The notes below the pieces were generated by a model. The model worked only from the letters and a program-made list of their open reading frames with translations. It did not search any database and was not told the DNA's origin. From assembly GCA_000226015.1 (NCBI GenBank), contig JH154583.1, forward strand, positions 15,428 through 79,427: DNA of 64,000 bases. Reading direction: 5' to 3'. Both the position numbers and the translations under genes were made by a program. The stretch is from Mnemiopsis leidyi (taxonomy: Eukaryota > Ctenophora > Tentaculata > Lobata > Bolinopsidae). Below are positions 1-13,025 of the stretch, piece by piece (position 1 is the stretch's first letter; the number at the start of each line of letters is the position of its first letter).

Positions 1-979
1 ATTAGATTCTGCCCCATTGCAAAAATGGGAATGCTCAAAATCCACTATTTTAGCGTGAATTCGATGCCCATAGGTGTACTTTAACACCCTGTACAGTCAG
101 ATTCACTGGACGCCACAAACCCCTGTTTTTGGCAATTCCCCCTTAAGATAGGTGGGCGACTGGGCGGTAAAAAGTAAGTGAAAGTGTTCAATAAACACAT
201 AATTCACTATTTAAGGTTCTAACGGGCCTCAATTTTCATTTGTTTCTCTGCATTAAATGGTTAAGGGTTAATTATGTCACTATCAGCCTCAGTCAGATTT
301 ATTTTGGGACGTAGTTAGTAGTAAGAGCAGTGCAGATTGTCACTTAACTAAGTATTAAAATACTTTTAAGTAGAAATATAGGAATTTGAGGGCAGGTAGG
401 GCTAGCGCAGAGATCAATCGTCAAAATCCTGCCATTGTCAAAGTGATTCCTATTCTAAAGACATTTAAAAGACATAAACTGGGCAGGGCACCAAATTTCC
501 TGTCGCTAAAATAGTATTTTATAATAGAAAATACTTATTTGTCAATAGATTTTAACTCGAAGTCGACCTTAAAGATTATCTAAAGTTCAGGTTATAAGAC
601 ATTATATCTATTGTGGGGCATGGACCATGTGAATCTGATTTGTCAAAAAAGCCTGATTAATAGAGCTAGAGAATCGAACCCAATAGATATAGCCTTCGAA
701 TGTGAAAAATTTGTAAGGTTATCCAATATCTCATTTCCCAGTACCAGGAATGCAATTTGTGTCGCCCCCTCTCTCACGGAGGAGAGAAAAGGATCTTATA
801 TACCGCCGCTGATTCAGTGTTCGCTGATTATCCAGCATTTAAGCGAGTATTGTCAACCCCCAGCAGTTTTAACAAGTATACCTGGAAGGACGGCGAAATA
901 CCGTTGGTGGCTGGTGCAGGTGTTCTTCAAATTCAATACGGAATTTCGAACGGAATATTAAACATCGTTTATCTCTTTA
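1..979. other. No recognisable gene
   Basis: This AT-rich stretch has two overlapping open frames at about 611-1014. They read through ordinary-looking sequence into the adjacent minisatellite and show no domain or splice-bounded exon that I recognise. A B-box-like motif (GGGTTCGATTCTC, minus strand near 670-682) has no A-box at tRNA spacing. I make no gene call. Confidence 0.5.
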
Positions 980-1252
980 ACAGCCACCCTAGCATCACCC
1001 TGGTCTATCTCTAACAACCACTCTAGCATCACCCTCGTCTATCTCTAACAACCACCCTAGCATCACCCTCGTCTATCTCTAACAACCACCCTAGCATCAC
1101 CCTCGTCTATCTCTAACAACCACCCACGCATCACCCTCGTCTATCTCTAACAACCACCCTAGCATCACCCTCGTCTATCTCTAACAACCACCCTAGCCCC
1201 ACCCTCATTTATCTCTTATAACGACCACCCAATTCACCATCGTCTACCTCTG
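980..1252. repeat. 34-bp minisatellite, about 7-8 copies
   Basis: A unit of about 34 bp beginning AACAACCACCCTAGCATCAC is repeated head to tail. Most copies differ at 0-3 positions. The last copy or two are shortened and more diverged. The array is pyrimidine-rich on the plus strand and explains the run-on open frames that enter it from the left. Confidence 0.9.
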
Positions 1253-1624
1253 ATAAACGGCCTCTCTCTTCCCCTGTTGTCATTATCACCCTGATCAGGA
1301 TCTTCCTCTAACCGCGGGTAGCCCTTGCAGGCGCGCTCCTACTCTGTAGTCTTACAGTCACACATTACAGTCTAAATTTTACCCGTGGTCTTGGCCTAGC
1401 CCCGGTCATTTCCAACCCGACAACTATCAATTTTAATTAATTTTATCTAATTTCATCTACTTAATTGACTAAGTTCCAACTTGTCGATTTCTCTTAAAAT
1501 TACAGTTTTATATCAATTACCGGCAACCTTAGAAAAGTAATAACGACGATCGTTTTGCCGAATTTAAGACTTACAGTCATGGCACTGTTAAGTGACTATC
1601 AACTCATTATCACTAAGTCAATAA

Positions 1625-1715
1625 GGGTTGGTTATATCTTGTCTGACAAAGAAATAAAATTCTAACTGGAAGCAGTTAGTGTTATTTCGTTGTCGGACAA
1701 GATACAACCAATCCC
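1625..1715. repeat. Hairpin of about 33-bp arms
   Basis: The left arm begins GGGTTGGTTATATCTTGTC. The right arm is its reverse complement, ending GATACAACCAATCCC, with a few mismatches. The loop of about 25 bp itself contains TAACT/AGTTA. This may be a small foldback repeat, or the remnant of a MITE whose two ends are all that is left. Confidence 0.75.
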
Positions 1716-1736
1716 ACGCCCAAAATATATATACCC

Positions 1737-2524
1737 AAAATCAATATTGATCATCGATGATTCTTCGATGATCGTACATTGATCATCATAAACGGTGTTG
1801 ATAATATTTGACTCATCGATGATCAACGGAATTTATGATTATATTTGATCAACATTGATAATAATTTTGGAGAAAATACAAATTGATGATCATCGAAGAA
1901 CAATGCTGATCAGCGAATATAATGTATTGTAGAATATTATCATCATTGATTTTTCCGATAATCGATAGATAATCGATGAATCATCGATGATCAAAGGTGT
2001 ATATTGATCAAAGATTATTATTAAAAATTCGTCGATAATAATCGACGATCAACGATCGTGATAAAAATCACCGACAATGAAAATAAATCGATTTTGGTTT
2101 TTTCTTGATCATCGATGAATCATCGATGATCGGTTTCATTCCGTACCTCGTCTTCCTTACATGCTACAGCCTATTCTTTGACATAAGAAATCATCAATTA
2201 TTGAAATAATCGACGATTTCAATTATCGATGAATTTTTTACAATAATCGATGATCAATATCACCTTTGATCATCGATGATTCGTCCATCATTCATCGATT
2301 ATTGGGGAAATCAATGATGATAATATTCTACCACACATTATTGCCGCTGATCAGCATTTATCTTCGATGATCATCGAATTGTATTTCCTCCAAAATGTTG
2401 ATCAAATATGATCATGAGTTTCTTTGATCATCGATGAATCATCGATGATCAATATTGATTTTGAAAAATCATGAGTTTCTTTGATCATCGATGAATCATC
2501 GATGATCAATATTGATTTTGAAAA
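1737..2524. repeat. Long imperfect inverted repeat built of ATCGATGAT motifs
   Basis: The left half (about 1737-2060) and right half (about 2195-2467) are reverse complements of each other across some 300 bp with indels. The order of landmarks is mirrored: AATCAATATTGATCATCG at the outer ends, TTGATCAACATT, GATGATCATCGAAGA, TGCTGATCAGCG, AGAATATTATCATCATTGAT and TCATCGATGATCAAAGGTG. The right end carries an extra tandem 57-bp copy (2411-2467 and 2468-2524). A unique spacer lies at about 2110-2190. This is most simply a foldback-type transposable element. No coding sequence was seen in it. Confidence 0.85.
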
Positions 2525-5500
2525 AGCTCTTAAATGCATATGCCGTATAAGTTATAGTATAACCCTAACCACATTAACTCCACAATCTATCATCGATCAA
2601 CCCTAACCCTAACAGTAACAAGGATTCGTAATATAAAGGTTCGTGCACCAATACGCCGCCCACCATGCATGAGTCGCGTGGCCTCGTCAGAAACGGTTTT
2701 GGATTAATTGGGTAAAAATATTTAAATGTGAGAATTTTAAGATTTCCCTCCGGGGCGTGATTATAAAGATTTGAAAAAAAGGAAAGCGGCGGAGGAGAAA
2801 CGGACTTCCACTTCCAGTCTTGTGTGCCTGTGTGGGTGTTGGCTTCAATCAACGCATTTTTTGTAACATGCAATTGAAATTGAATGCTTGAGGAATATTC
2901 GTCTAAGTGCATGCAGAAAAGTTTCGCTCCAGCAGCGCTCTGCCGCCTCTGCCGTAGTAAACACGACAGATGTCTAAAAGGACAACGTCACGAATGCAGT
3001 ACCGCAATGGAGCAATTTAATTTCGTGACACCGAGTAATTACATGACAATATCCCGGTTTTATGGAGTTTAGCGTGACTAATTCCCTTCTCCATGCACCA
3101 TGGGATTGGGACAAATTCGGGCCCGGGTATCACGTGTAGAGTAAATTATTAAAAGAGGCGTTTCATTTTTAGCCCTGTTTCTATTTGATAATGGCAATGC
3201 AAGTACGGGTTTCTTTTACTTCTTGTCTATTTTACAGATTTAATATAGAGGTCGAATTTTCGAAATCTAAATTGTTTTCTTTTTAGAATTCAGATTTTAG
3301 AACTCTACAGACAGGTACGGTTGACTGTTTTAAGTGCTACAGATGGATGTTGAAGATCAGATTTGATGCTTTTCAAATTCTATTATAATCAAATATTGGA
3401 TTTTAGAACGGCTGGTCTTGAGCAATGAGACGAACCAAGTTGTGTTGAAGTGAATTAATCTAACTTCTTCATCAGAACTTTATTACAACATTGCCTGAAA
3501 TCAATAATGGAACTTTGAATAATTGAATAAGTTTTGTCCGTTAAAATCTTAGTCTCACGGCCGGCTGGCGCTGCGTGACTATCTCTATACCGCTACCCGG
3601 GTCCCCTCATATCGTTGTCATAGACGTAACAAGGACTGAGGTTCCCAGGTAATAAAAATCTTGCCTTACCTACCCCTCGACTATTTTTTCGGTTCTAAGC
3701 CGTTTTGGTCCAAAACGTGAGTAAGGGAAAACTTTTAACAGGACAATGTATAATTCAAACCCAAAACCGTTTGATCGTCCTTATAAAACTTTAAAAAGCA
3801 ATTTATGTTATTCATCCAAATAATCCTCATGCTAATACTTATGCTAATCCTTTAATAGAAAATCTCAATATCAGGGTGCCCTGGTATAATGGGCAGAAGA
3901 ATAAAAGATACTTAAAGTGTTTCTCAATCTCATATTAAAATAAAGAATCCGGTGTGCTTGTGTTACGCTTCTGACAAAAAATTGCTTTTACTCCGTTATA
4001 TAATCGAAAAATATTTTACAAGCCTTGATTTTCAAATAAAACATTTGCCTCTCGATCCTTTAAATGTCAAATCTTCGATGTTACCATTCATTAGGCACAC
4101 TATAACATAAGATTACACGTCCCTCTTATGCACACACTACATGTATGCGATTCCGAAATTTCCTCCGGCTGTGTTACACTAACCGATACATATGGCGGCT
4201 TCCTCCGAGGCTGAGGTGTCCCATGCAGATAGTTCCTAATAGTAATTGTAACGACGCACATGCGGTTGCCTGACGTATTTAAACACAGTACCTGTTGAAT
4301 CTTAATCTTTACCAGTTTATACTTTTCAGCTCATACCTTAACAGTATGTATCCCACGTAACTAATAGTCCTCCATGCATCTTGCCAAAGCTATAATAACC
4401 TTAATGTATCATTTTATAATAGCATGACCATGGTTTGGTGACGGTCGTCCATATTGTAGTTATTTGAATATTTGAGATCGCCTCATCATTTTTGGATTAC
4501 TTCAAGGCAGGCAAAAACATGATAATGAATGGCTCGATTTAACGTATTTCAGTATTTGGGCATTTTGGATGTGATTAGATTGCATGTTACTAGTTTGTGA
4601 CGCTCGAAAAATGAAACAGGGCTTAGGCTAATTTAACATTTTTCACAAAAAGGTAACGTACTTTACTACCTTCACCATTTAATTTTGCCGCACTATAATT
4701 ATGGCAAAATAACTAATAATAGGCCAAACATAGGCAGAGACTCTTTTGGGCACAGCCTGCCTTAACGTATTTGCAGATTATTAATTTTAAAATTATAAAA
4801 ATGCTTAACCGATAAACCTTCAAGCTTAAGACTTGAGGTATCAAGAAATAAATTGTACTTAACTATGGAAATAAGTTTGATGGTTGGTCGATTGTAAGCA
4901 TGATACGCCGCATGATATATTAAATTCGTATGTGATATACTAATACTATTAAATATTACAGAATCTCGCCTGCTCAACTGATAACCCTCATTTGACCCTA
5001 AATAGCTTGATGTCACATTTTGCACTTTAATTATTGCATAATATTCAGTTTATAACTTTTGATACCACCCTTTTGCTGATTTTTTCTACTTCAGTACTTT
5101 CTGCTCAAGCACTTCTTAAAACAATTTCTAATCTTATTGTAATCCTATAAACTTCTACTACAGCAGACCGTGCTCTGACCTAATCTCGCGACATGGTTGT
5201 GGTTGGACCAACCAGGTTGGTCACAGTTATTCCAACAATAGATTGGTTAAATGCCGGAATTTATACAGGTTACAAATTAGAAAGGGAATAATTGTTCCCT
5301 GTCCTGTCTCATGTCTCAAATGACACCTAGTGTAAAGCCGAGGAGAACTATAAAACTTCATCCAATTTAAATATGGTAGAAATAATATCAGTCGCCACGA
5401 CGCCACACCCATTAAATCACACTGGGTGCGGCATATTGGCATAGGCCACACAAAATGTACCACACAAAATGTTTACCCTTTTTCAAAATTTTATTTAATG

Positions 5501-5607
5501 AACAATTAAATATGAGGCAACTTCTATGCGCCACCCTTTCCATGACAATTGAACTTTTTAGGCTTTACGTTCCTTATTTGTAAATCCTTGATCAGGCTTA
5601 ATCTGGG
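2525..5607. other. Gene-less interval
   Basis: There is a two-copy CCCTAA run near 2601-2613 and a GC-rich patch at about 3555-3605 that I cannot classify. The open frames here (for example 2574-2912 on minus) have no recognisable domains, signal peptide or exon structure. I see no gene. Confidence 0.45.
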
Positions 5608-7618
5608 ATGCTACTACAAGCAAGTGAAATTATAAGAATAAGGAAAAATCTGGCAAACATCCTTATCCAGATAAGGGACGTCCGCTGCAATCACCTGGAA
5701 GATCGGGAACTAGAAGCAGTTTATATGGCTGTAAAGGACAACCCTCGACACTTCTTTAGTTATTCCAAGAGGTTTTCTAAATCAAACACAACTGTTGGAC
5801 CTCTAATGTCTGCTGATGGAAGCCTCACCCAAACTCTGATCAGAAAAATCACCCCACAGCTGACCGCACCCATTTGGCTGTGAACTTGAGGATATAGATT
5901 TCACCTGCGAAGACATCGACAGCACTATCAAGGAAATCGATCCCAATGCCTCCTCCTGCCCAAACAAAATCCCTGCCAAGATCCCTTACAAGTGCTGTGA
6001 TCAACTTGCTTACCCTACCTGGTAAATATAGAGACAGTCGTTTGATACTGGGATGATCATACCCGACCAAGTAAAGATGCAGTATATCACACATGCGCCC
6101 AACAAAGGCAATAGAACTAAAGCAAGGAATTATAGACCTATATCCCTTACCTCACACAACATCAACTTATTCAAGAGGATGATAAGAAGAAATCTTATCA
6201 ATTTCCTGGAGTGTAACAAATTCATTACCAATGCACAGCGTGGCTTCAGGTCTAGAAGGAGCTGCTTTACACAACTTCTTGACCACATGGAGTACAATGT
6301 ACATCCTCAAAAATCTTCAAGAGAACAATGAAGGTATCTACCTTGACTATGCCAAAGCATTTGATTAAGTAGATCATGAAATCCTACTGGCCAGATTTAG
6401 AAGACTAGGCGTGAGGGGCAGACTACTTACATGAATCAAAAACTTCCTCTCAGTAAATCGGTTTCAAACCGTCCTCATAAATGGAAAGCGATCCTTCATG
6501 GCCAGCGTACTAAGTGGCGTCCCACAAGAGTCTGTGCTGGCCCCTACTGTTCCTACTTCATATCAATGACCTTGTAGGGAACATAAAGCACTCAAAAATT
6601 AGCAGCACTGTCGATGACACAAAAATTTCCCAAACCATCAAGCACGAGGAAGACATCAGCTGCTCCTTCAAAAAGATTTGGAGTCATTAAATGGTTTACA
6701 AAAAATTACATGGACTAACATGAAGACAAGTTCGAGGTCTTGAACTATAGAATAAACTCATCTACCCTTCTAAGCGAGAGCTTCCTTTCTCATGCAACTC
6801 AACCACCTATGAGACTTTAAAAGGGATCAATGACATTTTTCCTTCCCAATAAGTCAAAGAATCAAAGATCTCGGAGTGAACCTAACAACAAACCGCAAAT
6901 GGAAAGCACATGATAAGATAATTTTTAACAATGCCAAAAAATGACATCTAGGATACTTAGTACTTTCAAGGACAGGTCAAAGGTCCTCATGTCCCTTCTA
7001 TACAAAACAATGGTGAGAAGTCTGCTTGAGTACTGTTCAGCCCTGTGGAACCCCCAACCCGCCCACCAAATTCAGGATATCCAGACCCTAGAAGCCACCC
7101 AAAGGTCTTTTACAAAAAGAATATCAGGCTGCAAAGACATATAAACCACTGGGAAAGATTATAATTCCCCGACCTCCCTTCCCTCCAAAGAAGACGTACA
7201 AGATACATAATAAGTCTTAATAATTAACAGTAACACCGGGAAGATTATCTAAAAAAGGCTCCAAATGATATCAACATGACCGTCTTGGAATGAGGGTGAA
7301 GGAGTGAAGGACCCTCCCCGAGCGATGGGTTGTCCCTCTGCCGTAAGCTTCCTCTATGGGAATTCATTCTCAGTCAAAGCTGCTAATATTATATATCGAA
7401 TCTCCTTCCCAAGTCTGTTAACACAACAAAGGATCTCTTTTAAAGTAGCCCTTGGAAAGTTTCTTGATAAAGTGCCAGACACACCTACAACCCTGGGTTA
7501 CACATCCCAATGCAGCAACTCATTACTAGACTGGAGTATCCACTCGGGCGGTATACGTGAAGTATCTAAGTATGATGGCCCTGACCCTTGGCTTAACCTC
7601 ATCAATGTATCAAAGTAA
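5608..7618 (+). mobile_element. Decayed CR1/L2-like LINE, reverse transcriptase region
   Basis: Translated pieces in three frames keep the order of a non-LTR reverse transcriptase. They include NPRHFFSYSKRF before the fingers, NYRPISLTS, AQRGFRSRRSCFTQLLDH, YAKAFD with VDHEILLARFRRLGVRG, SGVPQ with SVLAP, and a C-terminal segment LLEYCSALWNP followed by IQTLEATQRSFTKRI. These are CR1/L2-clade hallmarks. The frame changes and stops many times (for example a stop after YAKAFD near 6365), so it cannot encode an active protein. The endonuclease half is not recognisable upstream and the element is probably 5' truncated. No target-site duplication could be placed. Confidence 0.85.
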
Positions 7619-8790
7619 GTTATAAGTATCGTCCCACGCAAAGTGATGTATACTTTATTAAGTTTTATTGATGAGGGGAGACCACGGTCATTTTAAAATG
7701 GAAACTAAAGAAATTAACTTTTGCTCTTTTTTAATGAACTTAATTCTTTGGCTATGTTTCTATACTGATCATGTTTGATCAGGTTTACACTAAGATTGTG
7801 ACATGATAATAAGCACTGTGTAGCATCGAATGTGTAACTTAAGATGCCCCATACTGCCATGGTATTAAAATTCACTTTGCACTTCATGGCGCTCTTTAAA
7901 TAGTTATCTAAACGGTGCCACATTAGGTGAACTGTAAACTTGTATTGTGGTATCACATTTTATACTATAACTGAGTTATCCCATTCCCTGTAATTTGTCA
8001 ATATCGGTTTATTAAAGTATTTATAATTTTATCGCAATTTTGATGCCATCAAATTAAATTACATACTTTTTGAGATTCTGATCTTGGCTCCACGTTTTTC
8101 AAGATTTCAAACAGTAAATTTGGATAAGTCAACTTTTTATGGAGCAAGCAAGTCCTGGTTATAATTATGGCGCAAGATCGTTACATATACTTCTGAATAT
8201 GATTAAACTGACCAGCTAATCCTGTTTTATCCTGTTTATACAGTGCACTTTGTTTCCGACAAGTCCGTACTTTTCATTTTAGTTAATGTAATAGTACCCC
8301 ACAGTGGTGCATGTGCTTATACTTATAGAGTACACCTGATGCGCAACTAGTGCACAGCTAACCTTTCTTCCTGTTTATCAAGTGATGACGATGCGAACCC
8401 ATGGAGATGATTTACTCCATGCAATTTGCACCAGAATTTAGCAGGACTGAGGTTATGTTATAAAACTTGACAGTCACACCATGTAACAAGGCCCGAACCG
8501 GTACAATCTAATTACAAACTATTACTATATGATATATCCATCTTACTACAATAGATTGTCTCGCTATCTTTATCACTTTTTCAAAAATGTTAGAGAAAAC
8601 CGAAAGCATAGATACGAATCAATATAAGTAACAAATGTCACTAATAGAATAAAAGAATCCGCCATATTGGTAATATACCGACGACCACCTGGTGCACAGC
8701 TGGTGCACCCCCCAATGCACACCTGGTGAACATCTATCCGCACTCATTCAGAATTGATGGTTAGGTCTTGTGCGGGCCTTTTCAGAGATA
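7619..8790. other. Gene-less interval
   Basis: AT-rich sequence in which I saw no exon, RNA gene or clear repeat. The open frame at 7714-7956 on minus shows nothing recognisable. Confidence 0.4.
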
Positions 8791-9960
8791 TTATTGTAAT
8801 TGATACAAATAAGTTTTGTTCAAAAGATTATTATGATAAGAATAAGATATAAGACTTACTTTCGAGCTGATAAGTTGCCGTACTTTGGGTGAATAATATG
8901 TGGCCTTATTATCATTTAACTTGTTAATAATTATACCTGCAATATCTTTACTGTCAAACGCACAATCCGACAGCGTTTTATCATTTTTGTTGGGTATAAG
9001 ATCACCCGATGACAAGTTGGAATCATTGCCATAAGTTTCGACAAGAAGATTGTTGGCATCGTTTACAAAGCACTTATTGAAATTATATGCAGATCATCTC
9101 CCGTAAAATTTAAAAGCCTATTCTGTCGCTTTGTTCCCATAGTACATCATTAATAGTAACACCCATCTGAGTTCTTTTAAGGTCCTGTTCTATATCTCGA
9201 AAATGATAGGTAAAAATGATATAAATAACTTTTCAGGAGGTAAAGAATAACTTGATTTGATCTTCTCAATTGCGTTCAACAAGCCATACACAGGAAAATC
9301 GTTAATTCTGATCCTTGGTTTGTCGGCATCTGTTTAGGGACAGGTATTAGAATCAGTTCTGACATTATACGTCGAAAAAGTTGGCTTCACATTTAGTAGC
9401 TTTGTTGATTTTCTCTGTAGACTTGAAAATGCGTTTTTTAGGAAACTTTTCATCAAATATTTCGAACTGACACTTTCATATTCATCTATTTAATAAATGT
9501 ATTTAATTCTTAGAGTTGAAATAGTTTAAGTCTTATTGAGTAAATAAATATGAACGTGTCAGTTCGAAATATTTGATGAAAAGTTTCCTAAAAAACGCAT
9601 TTTCAAGTCTACAGAGAAAATCAACAAAGCTACTAAAACATATATTTTCATAACGTTTGAGATCTTTCAAGTCAGAATATGATTATGATAAATGTACGTT
9701 GAATTTATTCACCCAAAATGAGTAATGGCTTATATAGAAATGAGAGGTAGAAAATTGTAATACTTAACAGACAGTCTAAATATTTCTTAGCATTACAATT
9801 CATATCGTACAGAATGACGTTCATATCTCCAAAAATGTAACTTTTGTGATTTTCAGCTTTTTAAACCTTTTTATAAGAGGTTGGAGTACAATCCTAAGAT
9901 CATTCATTAAACTATCAAACCACTCGGGGATCGGTAGTAACTTACCAAAAATATTTTTAA
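8791..9960 (-). mobile_element. Degenerate LINE relic with endonuclease signature
   Basis: Reading the minus strand from about 9920 down, PEWFDSLMNDLRIVLQPL is followed in another frame by FGDMNVILYDMNCNAKKYL. This matches the GDxN region of the APE-type endonuclease of LINEs. Further down come LPPEKLFISFLPIIFE and the frame at 9015-8791. The region is broken by several stops and shifts, and interrupted by an inverted duplication (9392-9637). The clade cannot be told from what remains. Confidence 0.45.
9392..9637. repeat. Inverted duplication, about 92-bp arms, 62-bp loop
   Basis: The arms 9392-9483 and 9546-9637 are near-perfect reverse complements (TTTAGTAGCTTTGTTGA at one end, TCAACAAAGCTACTAAA at the other). 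In one orientation the arm is open (FEIFDEKFPKKRIFKSTEK), so the sequence looks like element coding DNA that was copied in inverted orientation. It sits inside the LINE relic. Confidence 0.85.
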
Positions 9961-12784
9961 ACAAACTTTAATACAAAGCGCTTTAAAGTAAGGGTTTGGC
10001 ACAAGTAAATCAGTAATTTGTATGTTAGCATAATTATTAACACTAGCAGGGACCCGCGGCCTCCGGCCGTTGACATCTTGGAGCTTTATAGTATTAAGCT
10101 AATTTAATTGATTCAGTGGATGAAGAAAAAGGCATTTATTTGGAATCGTTCGCTAATGTTTGAAGAATAAAGATACAGACAATATATTGATATCTCTCAC
10201 TTCAACACCACCCACCCCAATCCACGTGGAGGCCGATTACCATTTGGGGCTTTGGCAGATAAACATAACGATTGTGGCAAATGAATTAAAATAACTTTCA
10301 ATGTAGAAATCTCATACTGTTTTTTCATGCTACGTTTTATGTTTATCTTCCACAGTTGTACAATATCTGATATTACACCTTACAAAAGATATTCAAAACA
10401 TGACATTGATACATGCACGGATTAATTCAGTAGATACAACGTTCGTAAATCTAACTCGTAGTTTAAGAATTTATGTCATGTTTTGAAAGTCCACTCTATT
10501 CATTAATTCTTAAATTTCATTCTGTACTANNNNNNNNNNNNNNGATTGGTTGGTACGCTTTGCTTGACTTATCTGATTTTGGTTGACCTATTCAATTTTC
10601 TTGGTTTCTTGGTTTTTATACTGTGTTCTACTGTACACTTATTTTTTCCTCTACTTCTAAGTTCATTTCCATATTTCATTTTTGTCCATTAAATGATAAG
10701 ACCTCAGCCTGTTTACCCCCTGAAAACTACATATTTCATTGATGACACCGGTGTCACGGACGTATTGACTACAGAATCGGGGCTCTAATAAGAAAGCTTA
10801 ACTTTTTCTGCTGGTAAAAGTGGTGTCAAGGGCTGGACAGACATATATACAAATAAATATATATATATCTGGACGCATTATAAGTAGTAAGATAACGATA
10901 ACATTGAAGAAATGTTGCTATAGACCGGAAGCCTTTGTGTTTAAGTTTACCTATGTGGTTAAGAATTCTATCTTAAATAAAGCTGTTGTTTTCTAGAGTT
11001 AGTTTTGGGTTATAATTGACAGCATTACGGTGACCTGCCAAGTTGCACAATTTTAAAACTTTAAAAGGCTCTTTAAGTTATAAACTTAAAGACCACATAC
11101 GACAGGGCGTTCCATAACGGTATAATGGCAGCCTAAATGTCTAATTTATACGTAATGCTTATAGTTATATTGGTTTGATGTGATTAACTTTCCAATAACC
11201 AAATTACATGTCAAATTGCATGTTAAAAGCTGAAAGCTGCGATCTGTCCAAAGGGTGCAGCGCGGTATTGGTGCAATGTAGCTTTTTAGACGGCAGCGTG
11301 GTTTTTTTGCTTGAGGCGTAGTTTCTAGCATACAGCATTAGCATACGGCTATATAGAAAACACACGACATGGCCAAAATAGCGCCGGGTTAACCTCGGTG
11401 CTTTATCAGTGTTTTTAAAACCATAGTCGAGTTGTTTTATAAAAACACTCTATGTTTTTGGCCAAACACGACGCTTCCTTACAATCTCTGACGTCAGCGT
11501 TTTATACTTCAAGTGTAAATATTTCGACTTCCGAACATTGTAAAATTTTTTGAGTGGTTGAGTTCAAGAGTAGGAAAATTTTTGCCTGACATCTTTTCAA
11601 TCAAAAAATTTCCTTATTACTCATTTAGTTAATTTGCAAATAGTCGAAAATTGTTTCGCTCAAAAAGCGCAGAGTTGCATAAAACGTGGAGAAAAGTGGT
11701 TTAGATAACTTGATAAATATGCTGTTCCGTATCATTCCATCGTTATTAGTTTCTAAAAATTGAGTCATCATTATTCAATAATCAATTGACGATTAATGAT
11801 CATACACACTTTATTCTATTATACTAATTTAAGACTAAAAGAGGGTAGCCAAAATAGTGGGGGAGGAGGCCAACGGCGGACGAAGAAAGGGTGATGGATC
11901 TCAAGAGAGAAAAAAGTGGAGAAGAGGTCAGAGAAATGATAACCGGCCTAAGAACGGGGTTACTGAAAACACAACGAGGCGATGATTGTGAAACTCTGCC
12001 TACAAAACATGGTCATAAGTGCTTTTACATTAACCCCTACACCCCCAAGAATGAGTTTCCAAATTAACCCCCTATATCAACTATTGGTCCAAATAAGAAA
12101 AGTCTGAAAGGTTTTTGTCTCAATGCATTGGGTTTTCGAAATATCACGAGGTCGATATTTCGACCTCGGGAGTCGGGGGTTCAACAGGAAAATTTTTCTA
12201 TCTACAAAATTTGGAAAATTGCTTTTTCATGAAAGTTTTTAAGCCCAATTTGACACAGCCTAACATCTTAATACAATCGAGAAGAATTATTTTAGTTTTT
12301 AAATGCCTCAGTTATACAGAGGAGGTCAGTTATACTGAGGAGGTCGATTTATCGACCTTGGGAGTTTCAGTAGGCGAGATAACAAAGTTGGTCAACTCAG
12401 CCGGTTTACCTGTGAAATAGATCTAGAATTAATTAAAAAGTCAACGTGAAAGCTCTCTTACTGCTCTGTCTGATTGCTCTGGATGCGAGGCTCTCGATAA
12501 CATCACATAATTCAGCATTTGCCATCACGGACGGGACGTTTCTGTGGACAGGACACTAAATAACTGTTTTAATCACGTCCAGTTGATACATCAAACTCGC
12601 TTTAGGGATTACCAGGAGACTAAAAGAAGGCTTAATTTGCCAAAAGCCATTCAGGACTATTAATGCTAATTATGCACGGTGTAAACTTGCTTTGCATCTA
12701 CAGCTCCCCAAATCTGAAAGCTCGGTAGCTGGAATCTGTCATTTCAAGACATTTCTACAAGTGTGTAAAAGGGCAAATTGGGAG
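9961..12784. other. Gene-less interval with assembly gap
   Basis: There are 14 Ns at 10530-10543. A small hairpin (CGAGGTCGATATTTCGACCTCG-type, near 12148-12169) lies in the 12115-12420 open frame, which I do not recognise. No exon or RNA gene was seen. Confidence 0.4.
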
Positions 12785-13025
12785 ATTAGTTCCGGCCTAT
12801 AGCCGGCCGATGCAAGGGCAATACAAGGCCTATAGCAGGCGGATAAAAAGCCTATATCAGGTCAATACCAATTACCAGGCCAAATAACAGCCGATAGCCG
12901 GCCTACATCAGGCCTGTAGACGGCCTTTACCCAGCCTGATATAGGCCAGGTACAGGCCTGATGTCGGCCGGCCATCGACCGTTTATAGGCCTGATATGGG
13001 CCTGGTATCGGCCTCCTATAGGGCG
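12785..13025. repeat. GC-rich cluster of short palindromic GGCC repeats
   Basis: Degenerate 15-20-bp units of the type AGGCCTGATATAGGCC, GGCCTATAGC and CGGCCTGATATGGGCC recur at least ten times in both orientations within about 240 bp. The surroundings are AT-rich, so the patch stands out in base composition. The minus-strand open frame at 12862-13044 is a by-product of the repeat. Confidence 0.75.

Noticed and set aside
611-1014. Two overlapping plus-strand frames that might be an exon
   Set aside because: They conflict with each other, run into the minisatellite and match no family I know.
2601-2613. CCCTAA repeats as a telomere or telomere-proximal array
   Set aside because: Only two to three units at each of three sites; too short, and surrounded by ordinary sequence.
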